A stretch of DNA of 64,000 nt, taken from contig RECS01000135.1 of the NCBI GenBank assembly GCA_007693915.1, positions 35,468 to 99,467 on the forward strand, written 5' to 3'. The stretch is from Saprospirales bacterium (GTDB lineage: Bacteria > Bacteroidota > Bacteroidia > Chitinophagales > Saprospiraceae). Shown here piece after piece: positions 35,174 through 44,526 of this stretch. The notes beneath the pieces are model-generated. The model saw only the letters and a list, made by a program, of their open reading frames with translations. It ran no database searches and was not told where the DNA came from. Positions within the stretch are counted from its first letter, which is position 1. Each line of letters opens with the position of its first letter. The position numbers were made by a program, and so were the translations under genes.

Positions 35174-37813
35174 ATGAGTTTAAAATCGTCAGAAATACGC
35201 CAAAAGTTTTTAAATTTTTTTTCTGAAAAAAATCATCGTATTGTTTCATCGGCTCCGGTTGTTAATAAAGATGACCCGACTTTGATGTTTACAAATGCGG
35301 GTATGAATCAATTTAAAGATAATTTTCTCGGGACAAAAAATATTGACCATCAAAGGGTTGCCAATACTCAAAAGTGCCTGAGGGTTTCCGGAAAACACAA
35401 TGATCTTGAAGAGGTGGGTGTGGACAGCTATCACCATACATTATTTGAGATGTTGGGCAATTGGTCTTTTGGTGATTATTTCAAAAAAGAGGCCATTGAA
35501 TGGGCATGGGAACTGCTGACAGAAGTATATCAAATTGATCCTAGTAGATTGTATGTGACTGTTTTTCAAGGTGATGCCACAGACGGGGTGAGCAGAGATA
35601 ATAAAGCTGCTGATATCTGGGGCAAAATCCTGGATAAAGAGCGCATTCTTGATTTTGATAAAAAAGACAACTTCTGGGAGATGGGCGAAACTGGTCCTTG
35701 CGGTCCCTGCAGTGAAGTTCACATCGATTTGCGTGACGAAAAGGAAAGGGAAAAAGTAGATGGGGCCTCATTAGTTAATATGGATCATCCTGAAGTAATT
35801 GAAATTTGGAATTTAGTATTCATACAATACGACCGTAAGGCTGATGGCAATCTTGTCCCTCTTCCAGCAAGGCATGTAGACACGGGTATGGGGTTTGAGC
35901 GTCTCTGTATGGTATTACAAAATAAAAAATCATCCTATGATACCGATGTTTTTTCTCCTATTATCCAAAAAATAGAGGAGTTGAGCGGTAAGAAATACAC
36001 TGGGGTTTATGGACCAGAAGCAGGGCCTGATGTGGCTTTCCGAGTGATTGCAGATCATGTCAGAGCGGTTAGTTTTACCATAGCTGACGGAGCGCTACCT
36101 TCGAATACGGGAGCGGGTTATGTAATCCGTAGGATACTTAGAAGAGCCGTGCGTTATTATTATTCCTTTTTAGAGATAGAAGAACCAATGATCTGGAAAT
36201 TGGTAGCAGTTTTAGCTGATCAATTCAAGGAGGTTTTTCCGGAATTGCATGCACAACTCGATCTGGTCTCCTCAGTAATAAAAGAGGAGGAAAAAAGCTT
36301 TTTAAAGACCCTTTCGGATGGACTTAAGCGTTTTAAAACCCTGGAACCGGTAAAAGGTAGGATCAGCGGTAAAGATGCTTTTGAATTGTATGATACCTAT
36401 GGCTTTCCATTCGATTTGACAGCACTTTTAGCCACCGAATCGGGACTTTCCATAGATGAAACTGAATTTGAAAAAGCACTTAATCAACAGCGGGAAAGGT
36501 CGAGAGCTGACGCGAAGCGAACAGTTGGCGATTGGGAAGTTGTAGGTAAATCTTCAAGCTCAGAGTTTGTAGGATACAGGCAACTCACCCTTGAGGAGGT
36601 TAGCATTTTGAGGTACCGGATTACAGAGCAGAAAAATGAGCAGTTTATACATATTGTTTTGGACAGGACACCTTTTTATCCTGAGGGAGGTGGTCAGCTT
36701 GGCGACACAGGTGAACTGGTAGGGGGTACTGCTAATATCAAAGTTTTAGATACTTTTCGTGAAAATGAATTGATAGTTCATAGAGTAGATCGCTTGCCTG
36801 CTGATCCTGAAATGCTTTTTTCCGCAAGAGTAGATGCTGAAAGAAGAGCTGATATACAGAGAAATCACTCTGCTACTCACTTGCTACATGCTGCTCTTAG
36901 AAAAGCCCTAGGAACACATGTCCAGCAGAAAGGCTCACTTGTTGCACCTGATCAATTGCGCTTTGATTTTTCTCATTTTCAAAAGGTGAGTGAAGGGGAC
37001 TTAAAGAAAATTGAAAAGTTAGTCAACAGTAGGATTCGCATGAATATTCCTTTACTGGAGGAAGCAGGAGTTTCCATTGAAGTAGCTAAAGAAAGGGGCG
37101 CAATGATGCTCTTCGGTGAAAAGTACGGCGATGAAGTCCGTGTAATCACCTTTGACCCTTCTTTCTCCTCAGAGTTGTGTGGAGGATGTCACGTAAAGGC
37201 TACAGGTGAAATCGGAACTTTTAAAATTGTCCAGGAAACTTCTATTGCTTCTGGTATCAGGCGAATCGTAGCCTTGACAGGTAAAGGAGCAGAGGATTAT
37301 ATCAATGAGCAAATTGATATGCTCGATCAGGTTAAAGGTGAACTCAAAAATCCACCTAATGTCGTAGAAGCTATTGATGCACTAAGGCAGGAGATTAAAC
37401 AATTAAAATCGGAACTAGATAAAGCCAATCAGGAGCAAGCCGGTAACATTCAAGCTGAATTAAAAGCGAAAGTCAGGCAGATCAACGAAATTAACCTAAT
37501 TGCTGAAAAACTAACCATTTCAGATTCCAAAGCCCTGAAAACCATGGTCTTTAATCTTGAGGCAGAGTTAAGTCCTGCTGTGATTGCCATTGCTGCTGAT
37601 GTGGAAGGCAAACCACAATTGATGATTGCCATTAGTAAATCCATTGCCAAGGATGATCTTCATGCCGGAAAATTGATTAAAGAGGCTGCGACACATATTC
37701 GCGGGGGTGGCGGTGGACAGCCCTTTTTCGCAAGTGCAGGTGGTAGCCATATCGGTGGATTGGAAAGGGCTATAGAATTTATTCAGAAAAAAATTGAGGA
37801 GTTGGTGTCTTAA
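35174..37813 (+). CDS. alaS: Alanyl-tRNA synthetase
   Basis: This 879-residue class II enzyme has normal full length. Class II motif 1 and the alanine-binding region include GKHNDLEEVG and YHHTLFEMLGNWSFGDYFK. The editing domain carries the zinc site His residues in HSATHLLHAALRKALG and Cys residues in CGGCHVKATGEIG, which removes mischarged Ser or Gly. The C-terminal oligomerisation region (C-Ala) ends FFASAGGSHIGGL. It charges tRNA-Ala in the cytoplasm and is essential. It is followed closely by an OsmC-family gene. Confidence 0.97.
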   Translation: MSLKSSEIRQKFLNFFSEKNHRIVSSAPVVNKDDPTLMFTNAGMNQFKDNFLGTKNIDHQRVANTQKCLRVSGKHNDLEEVGVDSYHHTLFEMLGNWSFGDYFKKEAIEWAWELLTEVYQIDPSRLYVTVFQGDATDGVSRDNKAADIWGKILDKERILDFDKKDNFWEMGETGPCGPCSEVHIDLRDEKEREKVDGASLVNMDHPEVIEIWNLVFIQYDRKADGNLVPLPARHVDTGMGFERLCMVLQNKKSSYDTDVFSPIIQKIEELSGKKYTGVYGPEAGPDVAFRVIADHVRAVSFTIADGALPSNTGAGYVIRRILRRAVRYYYSFLEIEEPMIWKLVAVLADQFKEVFPELHAQLDLVSSVIKEEEKSFLKTLSDGLKRFKTLEPVKGRISGKDAFELYDTYGFPFDLTALLATESGLSIDETEFEKALNQQRERSRADAKRTVGDWEVVGKSSSSEFVGYRQLTLEEVSILRYRITEQKNEQFIHIVLDRTPFYPEGGGQLGDTGELVGGTANIKVLDTFRENELIVHRVDRLPADPEMLFSARVDAERRADIQRNHSATHLLHAALRKALGTHVQQKGSLVAPDQLRFDFSHFQKVSEGDLKKIEKLVNSRIRMNIPLLEEAGVSIEVAKERGAMMLFGEKYGDEVRVITFDPSFSSELCGGCHVKATGEIGTFKIVQETSIASGIRRIVALTGKGAEDYINEQIDMLDQVKGELKNPPNVVEAIDALRQEIKQLKSELDKANQEQAGNIQAELKAKVRQINEINLIAEKLTISDSKALKTMVFNLEAELSPAVIAIAADVEGKPQLMIAISKSIAKDDLHAGKLIKEAATHIRGGGGGQPFFASAGGSHIGGLERAIEFIQKKIEELVS

Positions 37814-37849
37814 TAGGGCAGCAAGCAGTTATTCAAAATTAAAAAAGCA

Positions 37850-38257
37850 ATGTCAACATCAAAAGTAATTTATTTAGGGGAGCTAAGGACATCCGCCAGA
37901 CACTTGAAATCAGGAAAAGAAATAATAACTGATGCACCTACCGACAATCAGGGAAAAGGTGAAGCTTTTTCGCCTACCGACCTTTTAGCTACTTCTCTGG
38001 CAACTTGTATGCTAACGATTATGGGAATAAAAGCCCGGGAAGCTAAAATTTCAATAGAAGGTTGCTCAGCTGAAGTCACTAAAATTATGGCTACTAATCC
38101 GCGAAGAGTTTCTGAGATCAGAATTGTGATGCTTATGGATAATGGAAAAACTTTTACATCAAAAGAAAAGGAGCTATTGAAAAAAGCTGCTGAAACCTGT
38201 CCTGTAGCATTCTCCATTCACCCGGAAATAAAAGTGGACCTTTTGTTCAAGTGGTAA
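37850..38257 (+). CDS. OsmC-family protein
   Basis: At 135 residues this matches the OsmC/Ohr family. The two reactive cysteines are present in ATSLATCMLTIMGIKA (central helix) and AAETCPVAFSIHPEI (C-terminal). The protein probably reduces organic or fatty-acid hydroperoxides in the cytoplasm, with OsmC-like rather than Ohr-like sequence around the first Cys. It starts 36 bp after alaS and may share its transcript. The physiological peroxide and electron donor cannot be told from sequence. Confidence 0.9.
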   Translation: MSTSKVIYLGELRTSARHLKSGKEIITDAPTDNQGKGEAFSPTDLLATSLATCMLTIMGIKAREAKISIEGCSAEVTKIMATNPRRVSEIRIVMLMDNGKTFTSKEKELLKKAAETCPVAFSIHPEIKVDLLFKW

Positions 38258-38361
38258 TTTTTCTAGAATTGATAAATCTCATTATGGATATTGAGAAGTA
38301 TCATTTTTTCTTTTCGTTTTACTTTATTACTTTGCGGTAAATCAAAAAAGAGAGAAAAATC

Positions 38362-39117
38362 ATGGAAAAGACATTTGAAGGGAAAGTCGCATTGGTAACA
38401 GGTGGGTCATTTGGTATTGGTCGTGCGACAGCAATCGCCTTCGCCAAAAAAGGTGCAAGAGTAGTTGTTTCTGATATAATTGAAGACAATGAAACACTTG
38501 AAACCATCAAAAAAGAAGGTGGTGAAGGAATTTTTGTAAAGTGCGATGTTGGGTCTATCACTGATGTAGAGGCTTTAATGAAAAAAATAAAAGATCATTA
38601 CGGACGGCTTGATTACGCTTTTAATAATGCTGGAATCGAAGGTGTTCCCGCTGAAATTCAGGATGGACTTGAGGAAGATTGGGACAGAACGATCAATGTC
38701 AACCTAAAAGGTGTCTGGTCCTGTATGAAGTATCAGATACCCATCATGTTGGAACAAGGAGGAGGATCCATAGTTAATTGTGCATCGATTGCCGGACTTG
38801 TAGGTTTTCCGAATTTAGCTCCATATGTAGCTTCCAAACATGCTGTAGTTGGTATTACTAAGACTGCTGCATTGGAAACCGCACAAAAAGGAATCAGAGT
38901 GAATGCCGTTTGTCCGGGAGTAATCAAAACTCCGATGATTGATCGGTTTACCGGCAAACAAAAAGAGGCTGAACAAGCCTTTATTGCGAAAAAGCCAATG
39001 GGACGAATGGGCGAGCCAGAAGAAGTAGCCACCGCAGTATTGTGGTTGTGCTCAGATGAGGCTTCTTTTGTGACAGGACAAGCACTGGCAGTTGACGGAG
39101 GCTGGATAGTGCAATAA
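38362..39117 (+). CDS. Short-chain dehydrogenase/reductase
   Basis: This 251-residue Rossmann-fold oxidoreductase is of classical SDR length. It has the cofactor motif TGGSFGIGRATA, NNAGIEG, the catalytic Ser in NCASIAG, and the catalytic YVASK motif (Tyr-x-x-x-Lys). Asp in VVSDIIED at the end of strand 2 suggests NAD(H) preference. The ending GQALAVDGGW is typical of FabG/glucose-dehydrogenase-like members. Substrate is unknown. It lies 104 bp after the OsmC gene on the same strand. Confidence 0.9.
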   Translation: MEKTFEGKVALVTGGSFGIGRATAIAFAKKGARVVVSDIIEDNETLETIKKEGGEGIFVKCDVGSITDVEALMKKIKDHYGRLDYAFNNAGIEGVPAEIQDGLEEDWDRTINVNLKGVWSCMKYQIPIMLEQGGGSIVNCASIAGLVGFPNLAPYVASKHAVVGITKTAALETAQKGIRVNAVCPGVIKTPMIDRFTGKQKEAEQAFIAKKPMGRMGEPEEVATAVLWLCSDEASFVTGQALAVDGGWIVQ

Positions 39118-39556
39118 GCAAAATTGATTAAAGTTAAACAATACAGCCTGTGTACATGACAAAAAATAGAATAGACTAAAATCCTTTATTTCTCGCAAAG
39201 CATCCAAGGCGCAAAGTCGCGCAAGGGTATGTGGTTATTTAAAGTTGTTTGGGGATCAAAAATACATAGTTTCTTGCATAAAAGTCTTAACTTACTTAAT
39301 TGTCTCGGCCATGCCTTCTGCTTGGTAAACTTAACTTTGGGTCTTGGCATGAACCAATCTTTTTTTTAATACTTATTGTGATAAAAATAGATTAGATACT
39401 AAATAAGCTAATTTATTTAAATAGCTAAATTTCAGGCATTTTTGGTCCCGGTATTATTGTTCATCTAGTTTTGTTCTATAATTTTTTTTATTTTTGTTTT
39501 GTACTTAGCGATACAGCAAGAAGTACTCCTTGCTGCAATTTTTATTTATTTAAAAT
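39118..39556. other. 439-bp intergenic region carrying interspersed repeat elements
   Basis: No gene is evident. The region holds a copy of the TTTCTCGCAAAG element (39189-39200) followed by GGCGCAAAGTCGCGCAAGG, and a 43-base inverted copy (39303-39345) of a sequence at 59762-59804 with 40 of 43 bases identical. Otherwise it is AT-rich. Confidence 0.7.
39303..39345 (-). repeat. Interspersed intergenic repeat, copy A
   Basis: Read on the minus strand, this matches 59762-59804 at 40 of 43 positions. The central shared run is CAAAGTTAAGTTTACCAAG. The TTTCTCGCAAAG core lies about 100 bp away in the same spacer. Confidence 0.85.
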
Positions 39557-40855
39557 ATGATTCGAAAAAAAGATTTTAACTACACCACAGCCGAGAAAGC
39601 ATTAGATTGTGTAAAAAACGGAAATCGGGTTTTTCTTCACGGCAGTGCTGCTACACCACTGCACTTATTGAGGAAGCTAACAGAAAGAGCAGGAGACCTG
39701 GAAGATATTGAGTTAGTAGCTATCAGTACCTATGGAGATGGCATTTTTGAAAAGGAGGGGTTTAGTGATTCCTTTTTTATTAACTCCTTGTTTGTTTCTG
39801 CTAATATCAGGAAAATTGTAAACAGTCGACACGGAGCTTACATTCCGGTTTTTTTAAGTGAAATACCAAGGCTTTTTACCAAAAGGATACTTCCGCTTGA
39901 TGTTGCAATAGTTCATGTTTCCCTACCGGACAAACACGGGTTTTGTTCACTCGGTGTTTCAGTAGATGTAGCTTTGGGAGCAGTGCGAAGTGCCAATCAT
40001 GTGATAGCTCAAGTTAACGAAAAAATGCCAAGAACTCACGGAGATGGCTTAATTCATGTTTCTACTTTTGATGCATTGGTTAAGCATACGGAAGACCTGC
40101 CGGAAGTAGACTATTCTGAAAAAGTTACAGATGTTTCTATGACTATAGGCAGATATTGTGCTGAACTAATAGAAGATGGATCCACTTTGCAAATGGGAAT
40201 TGGCAATATTCCCGATGCGGTTTTAGCCTGCCTACACAACCATAAAGATCTTGGAATTCATACTGAAATGTTTTCAGACGGGGTTTTGCCCTTGGTAGAA
40301 AAGGGAGTGATCAACAATAAATTTAAAACCAAGCATCCGGGAAAAATCGTTACCGGTTTTGCTGTCGGGTCAAGAAAGTTGTACGATTTTGTCGATGATA
40401 ATCCCGAAGTTGTTTTTCTGGATATTGGCTATGTAAATGATGCCAAAGTAATCTGCACCAATCCCAAGGTCATTTCCATAAATTCAGCTGTTGAAATTGA
40501 TTTGACGGGGCAGGTATGCGCAGATTCTATAGGAACTTATCAATACAGCGGTGTCGGTGGTCAAATGGATTTTGTCAGGGGTGCCTCCCTTTCAGAAGGT
40601 GGTAAACCTATAATTGCACTCGCTTCAACTACTGCAAAAGGCAAGTCAAAAATAGTTCCCTTCCTTCAACAGGGTGCAGGTGTTGTAACTACTCGTGCTC
40701 ACGTTCACTATGTAGTCACTGAATATGGGGTAGCTTATTTATATGGTAAAAATCTCATTGAAAGGGCAAGGGAATTGATCAGAATTGCTCACCCAGATCA
40801 TCGGGAACATTTGGAGAGACAAGCGAGATTGCGATTTTATGGATATGATGGATAA
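39557..40855 (+). CDS. Acetyl-CoA hydrolase/transferase family protein (4-hydroxybutyrate CoA-transferase-like)
   Basis: This 432-residue protein has the family's full two-domain length. The signature elements are LHGSAATPLHLL, the substrate loop LQMGIGNIPDAVL, the catalytic Glu in HTEMFSDGVLPL, and GVGGQMDFVRGASLS followed by TTRAHVHYVVTEYGVAYL. The family transfers CoA between acetyl-CoA and acids such as 4-hydroxybutyrate, butyrate or acetate, or hydrolyses acetyl-CoA. The exact acceptor is unclear. It is a single-gene unit, convergent with msrA. Confidence 0.88.
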   Translation: MIRKKDFNYTTAEKALDCVKNGNRVFLHGSAATPLHLLRKLTERAGDLEDIELVAISTYGDGIFEKEGFSDSFFINSLFVSANIRKIVNSRHGAYIPVFLSEIPRLFTKRILPLDVAIVHVSLPDKHGFCSLGVSVDVALGAVRSANHVIAQVNEKMPRTHGDGLIHVSTFDALVKHTEDLPEVDYSEKVTDVSMTIGRYCAELIEDGSTLQMGIGNIPDAVLACLHNHKDLGIHTEMFSDGVLPLVEKGVINNKFKTKHPGKIVTGFAVGSRKLYDFVDDNPEVVFLDIGYVNDAKVICTNPKVISINSAVEIDLTGQVCADSIGTYQYSGVGGQMDFVRGASLSEGGKPIIALASTTAKGKSKIVPFLQQGAGVVTTRAHVHYVVTEYGVAYLYGKNLIERARELIRIAHPDHREHLERQARLRFYGYDG

Positions 40856-40929
40856 AAAACATATACAATTTCTTTACCCCAAGTAACTACTTAGGTATAG
40901 TGCTTACACCTCACAAAATCCGTTGAACT

Positions 40930-41580
40930 CTACTTCAACCAATCTGCAAAATTCTTCCTGAACTTATTTAATTTGGGGTTAATCACAACGCGGCAATACC
41001 CTTGATTAGGATTGAGTGCGAAATAATTCTGATGGTAATCCTCTGCCTCGTAAAACTTTTCAAAAGCAGTGATTTCAGTAACAATGGGATCATCCCAAAG
41101 TTGGGTAGCTACCTCGGCTTTAGATTGGCGCGCCTGACTTTTTTGCTCTTCGCTATGATAAAAAATCGCTGAGCGATATTGCGTCCCCACATCTGCACCC
41201 TGTCGATTAAGAGTGGTTGGATCATGTGTACTCCAAAATACCATTAGCAACTTCTCAAATGAGATTACTTCAGGATCAAACGTAATTTGCACAACTTCAG
41301 CATGACCTGTAGTTCCGGCAATTACTTCTCGGTAAGCAGGATTTTTGATATGACCCCCCGAAAAACCTGAAACCACGGCTTTTACACCTCTCAATTCCTG
41401 AAAAATAGCCTCTACACACCAGAAGCATCCCGCACCAAATGTTGCCTGTTCGTAATTGTTGTTTTCCATATGCTGACTTAAAAATCGTTCTTCTTCCTGT
41501 ATGATACCAATGACCCTACGATCCTGAGTACAAGCCTGTACCGACTGAAAGATGATGAGTAAAATAAAAAATGTCCTCAT
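40930..41580 (-). CDS. msrA: Peptide-methionine (S)-S-oxide reductase, lipoprotein form
   Basis: This 216-residue protein starts at the ATG at 41580 and has a lipoprotein-like signal peptide (LLIIFQSVQACTQ, lipobox Cys). The MsrA core begins QATFGAGCFWCVEAIFQ with the catalytic Cys, then GFSGGHIKNPAY, VQITFDPEVISF, HDPTTLNRQGADVGTQYRS, and ends DYHQNYFALNPNQGYC with a likely resolving Cys. It repairs oxidised methionine in envelope proteins, reducing the S-sulfoxide; the electron source in the periplasm is not encoded nearby. The upstream start at 41613 would only lengthen the leader. Confidence 0.93.
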   Translation of the reverse strand: MRTFFILLIIFQSVQACTQDRRVIGIIQEEERFLSQHMENNNYEQATFGAGCFWCVEAIFQELRGVKAVVSGFSGGHIKNPAYREVIAGTTGHAEVVQITFDPEVISFEKLLMVFWSTHDPTTLNRQGADVGTQYRSAIFYHSEEQKSQARQSKAEVATQLWDDPIVTEITAFEKFYEAEDYHQNYFALNPNQGYCRVVINPKLNKFRKNFADWLK

Positions 41581-41870
41581 GGCAGAAAGAGTTAGATTGG
41601 TTATATACTGCACAACATCAAACAGCCATAAAAGGGGATTGGTTCATGGGTAGTGATTTAAGATAGTCCTGAATTTAATCGAAAAGAGATGATGAGTTTT
41701 TTCTTAGCTTTTTTCCTAAATTAATACAAAATCCCCAATTCCGCTAATTTGCATTAAATTAGCAGTTTCTCGAGAAGTTTGGGTGTAATTCAAAGTTTAA
41801 AGAAAGTTTCTGGAAAAGCGCCTTGGTGTATTTACTTTTGAGAAATTTAAAAAACCACAAATTAAAGCTA

Positions 41871-43937
41871 ATGACTACAATAGATAAGAAGGAAGTTCAA
41901 GTTTCCTCTGAATTTAAATCGCAGGCAATAAAGGCAATTATTGCCATTGGTCTTTTTATACTGACCTACCTGATCATCCTTCTTTTAGCAGTGGGGTTTA
42001 CCGTTTTATGTATTATCGGCGGATTGGGACTTATACTTATCCATCCGTCTTTGGCAACCATGGTACTCGGTCTGGGATTGGCGAGTCTTGGTATATTGGT
42101 GTTGATCTTTCTGCTTAAGTTTATTTTTGCTTCAAACAAAACGGATAGATCCGGACTTATCGAAATAAGTCAGGATGAACAACCTGTATTATTTCAAATG
42201 ATAGAAGAAATTGTGCAGGAAGTTAAGACAGATTTCCCCAAAAAGGTTTACTTGGACCCCAATGTAAATGCAGCTGTATTTTACGACTCAGGCTTCTGGA
42301 GTATGTTTTTTCCTATAAAAAAGAATTTGCTGATTGGTCTGGGTCTGGTAAATACCGTAACGAAAGAAGAATTACGAGCAATTCTCGCTCACGAATTCGG
42401 ACATTTTTCTCAGAAAAGCATGAAAGTCGGAACTTACGTTTACAACCTCAACAAGGTGGTCTATAATATGCTACACGACAATGCGTCCTATGAAAGAATG
42501 ATAACACGCTGGGCTGATGTCAGCGGATTTTTTGCCCTCTTTGTCCTGATAGCAGTTAAAGTCAATCAGGGCATTCAATGGATTTTGATAAAGTTATACG
42601 ATATCGTAAATATCAGCTATTCCGGGCTTTCCAGAGAGATGGAATTTCATGCTGATGAAATTGCCGCAAGTGTGACCGGTTACTTACCCTTAAAAACTTC
42701 ATTACTTAGAATGCCTTTTGCAGACCATTCTTTGAATGAGGCGATCGGCCTTTACCAGCGCAAAATTGGAGATCAACTGAAGAGTAAAAATCTCTACACC
42801 GATCAGCATGAGGTCATTCTGTTTTTAGCGGAAGAAAATAATTATCCGGTTTCCAACGGACTTCCTGATATTTCCGTAGAAGAACAAAGTAAATTTGATA
42901 AGTCAAAACTGGTGATTGAGGACCAATGGGCATCACATCCCTCGACTGAGGACAGAGTAATAAGATTGGAAAAGACAGGGTTTGATGCAGTCCGACTTAA
43001 GGATGAACCGGCCAACAATCTTTTTCGTAATATTGAAAAATATCAGCAGCAATTCACTGATCAGATTTTTGAAACCATCAAGCCTGATAGAGAAGTTCAA
43101 CCCATTCCAACAAGCAAATTTATTGAAATATATAAGCAAGAGTTTGCGACAGATTCTTTCCCAAAAATCTTCAGAAGCTACTACAACAACAAACATCCCA
43201 TTAGTTTTGACTTGGATGGGGATTGTTCACAGTTTAATGCTATTGAGTTCTCAGACTTGTATTCAGACGAAACGATAGATTTGGTGTATTCGGGTTTTGC
43301 TCTGCATAACGATATTGAAACCCTAAAGATGATTGCTGATAATAATGTCAAGATTAAAACCTTTGACTACAATGGAATAAAATACAAGAAAAAAGATGCG
43401 TCACACTTGATTGAGCAGCTCAATTCAGTGCTCCATAAAACCAATGACGAAATCCGGGAAAACGATTTCAAAATCTACTGTTGGTTCAGGCAAAAAGAAG
43501 TGGAGCAAAAACGAGAAGAACTACTTAATAGGCTTTACTCAGACTTTTTTGAGTTCGATAAGAATTATATGGAAAAGTACAATCTCTATATAAAAATGCA
43601 CGATGCCCTGCAATTCATCAATTACAACAATCCGACCAAGGTGATAATTAACAATTTTAAAAACCTCCAATCCATAGAGGAATCGCTAAAACATGAACTG
43701 AGTGCTTTACTGGCGGAGGAAGAACTCAAAAGTGGGCTTACCGAAGAAGTAGTGAACAATTTAGAAAAATACTTATCAGAAAACCTGGAATACTTCGGTG
43801 TTACCATCTATCTGGATGACAATTTAAGCTTATTATTCTCAAGTCTTGAATTCTATGCGTATCTGTTATTTAGGAAACATTTTCAATTAAAGAAATCGAT
43901 TTTATTATATCAGGAGGGGTTGATTAAAGAGAGATAG
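41871..43937 (+). CDS. M48-family membrane metalloprotease with long C-terminal extension
   Basis: The ATG at 41871 (MTTIDKKEVQVSSEF) is preferred to the TTG at 41823. The 688-residue protein has two long hydrophobic segments (about 19-45 and 52-88), then an M48 catalytic domain with the zinc motif HEFGH at 174-178 and the third ligand in SREMEFHADEIAA. ASHPSTEDRVIRL matches the end of the catalytic core of HtpX/Oma1-type enzymes. Residues about 370-688 are an extra, largely helical and highly charged domain that I cannot assign. It may work in membrane protein quality control, with the extension recognising substrates. Confidence 0.85.
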   Translation: MTTIDKKEVQVSSEFKSQAIKAIIAIGLFILTYLIILLLAVGFTVLCIIGGLGLILIHPSLATMVLGLGLASLGILVLIFLLKFIFASNKTDRSGLIEISQDEQPVLFQMIEEIVQEVKTDFPKKVYLDPNVNAAVFYDSGFWSMFFPIKKNLLIGLGLVNTVTKEELRAILAHEFGHFSQKSMKVGTYVYNLNKVVYNMLHDNASYERMITRWADVSGFFALFVLIAVKVNQGIQWILIKLYDIVNISYSGLSREMEFHADEIAASVTGYLPLKTSLLRMPFADHSLNEAIGLYQRKIGDQLKSKNLYTDQHEVILFLAEENNYPVSNGLPDISVEEQSKFDKSKLVIEDQWASHPSTEDRVIRLEKTGFDAVRLKDEPANNLFRNIEKYQQQFTDQIFETIKPDREVQPIPTSKFIEIYKQEFATDSFPKIFRSYYNNKHPISFDLDGDCSQFNAIEFSDLYSDETIDLVYSGFALHNDIETLKMIADNNVKIKTFDYNGIKYKKKDASHLIEQLNSVLHKTNDEIRENDFKIYCWFRQKEVEQKREELLNRLYSDFFEFDKNYMEKYNLYIKMHDALQFINYNNPTKVIINNFKNLQSIEESLKHELSALLAEEELKSGLTEEVVNNLEKYLSENLEYFGVTIYLDDNLSLLFSSLEFYAYLLFRKHFQLKKSILLYQEGLIKER

Positions 43938-43986
43938 TTTGGGGAAAAGGATTTTCTTGAAGTTGGTGTGCAAAAAGTATGCACAT

Positions 43987-44021
43987 AAAAAAGGGTTACA
44001 ACTACAACAGCTGTAACCCTT
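43987..44021 (-). terminator. Rho-independent terminator of the tRNA gene
   Basis: A perfect 10-bp stem, AAGGGTTACA (43991-44000) with TGTAACCCTT (44012-44021), surrounds an 11-base loop. On the minus strand it is followed by six T (to 43987). It lies 11 bp after the tRNA. On the plus strand the hairpin may also end the M48 protease message, though the T-run is poorer there. Confidence 0.88.
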
Positions 44022-44032
44022 TAATTTTCAAG

Positions 44033-44106
44033 TGGGCCCACAAGGACTTGAACCTTGGACCTCCTGATTATGAGTCAGATGCTCTAACCAGCTGAGCTAT
44101 GGGCCC
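44033..44106 (-). tRNA. tRNA with CAU anticodon (Met or Ile2)
   Basis: The 74-base minus-strand cloverleaf has a GGGCCCA/TGGGCCC acceptor stem, GCTC...GAGC D stem, anticodon loop CTCATAA with anticodon CAT, and T arm CAAGG/CCTTG with TTCAAGT. CCA is not encoded. An initiator is unlikely because the acceptor starts with a G-C pair and the anticodon stem lacks the three G-C pairs. The C4-G69 and C5-G68 pairs, known TilS determinants in E. coli, favour tRNA-Ile2 (lysidine-modified), but elongator tRNA-Met cannot be excluded. Confidence 0.93.
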
Positions 44107-44305
44107 GCATTCTTTTAAACGGAATGCAAAATTAGTACAATGTGTGGAATTATTACAATTATTTTTGAAAGGTTTTTTTTACTACAGTGCACCTTTTTTA
44201 TTTTTATACATAAGAATCACAGTAGAGTCCAGAGAAACTCGACCAAATTAAATCAGACTTTGGGTGATTATGAAATGGTTAGCTAAAAAGTGATTCCTTT
44301 GCTTA

Positions 44306-44491
44306 TTAGTCCTTCACGCCTGCTTTATCCAAAATATCTTCCAGTAAGCACCATTTGGTAAAAGAAGACTGAAGTAAATTGGCTCCTACAAATGCTGTAA
44401 ACCATAGAAAATTAATGTTTACAAAAATGGCCAGAATTAGACTGATAAGGACAAAACTGCCGGCTACTGCTCTTACGATTCGATTTTTCAT
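44306..44491 (-). CDS. DUF2892-family small membrane protein (YgaP-like)
   Basis: This 61-residue protein has two hydrophobic segments (about 7-24 and 26-44) and the family ending FTKWCLLEDILDKAGV with its conserved Cys. In other bacteria such domains are fused to rhodanese in YgaP or stand alone. It lies 35 bp after the PII-like gene and is the last gene of the efflux operon. The role is unknown; a membrane-stress or thiol-related function is only suggested by the family. Confidence 0.85.
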   Translation of the reverse strand: MKNRIVRAVAGSFVLISLILAIFVNINFLWFTAFVGANLLQSSFTKWCLLEDILDKAGVKD

Positions 44492-44526
44492 AAAATTTGA
44501 TTTGTGTTTTATTTTCAGTTAAATGA

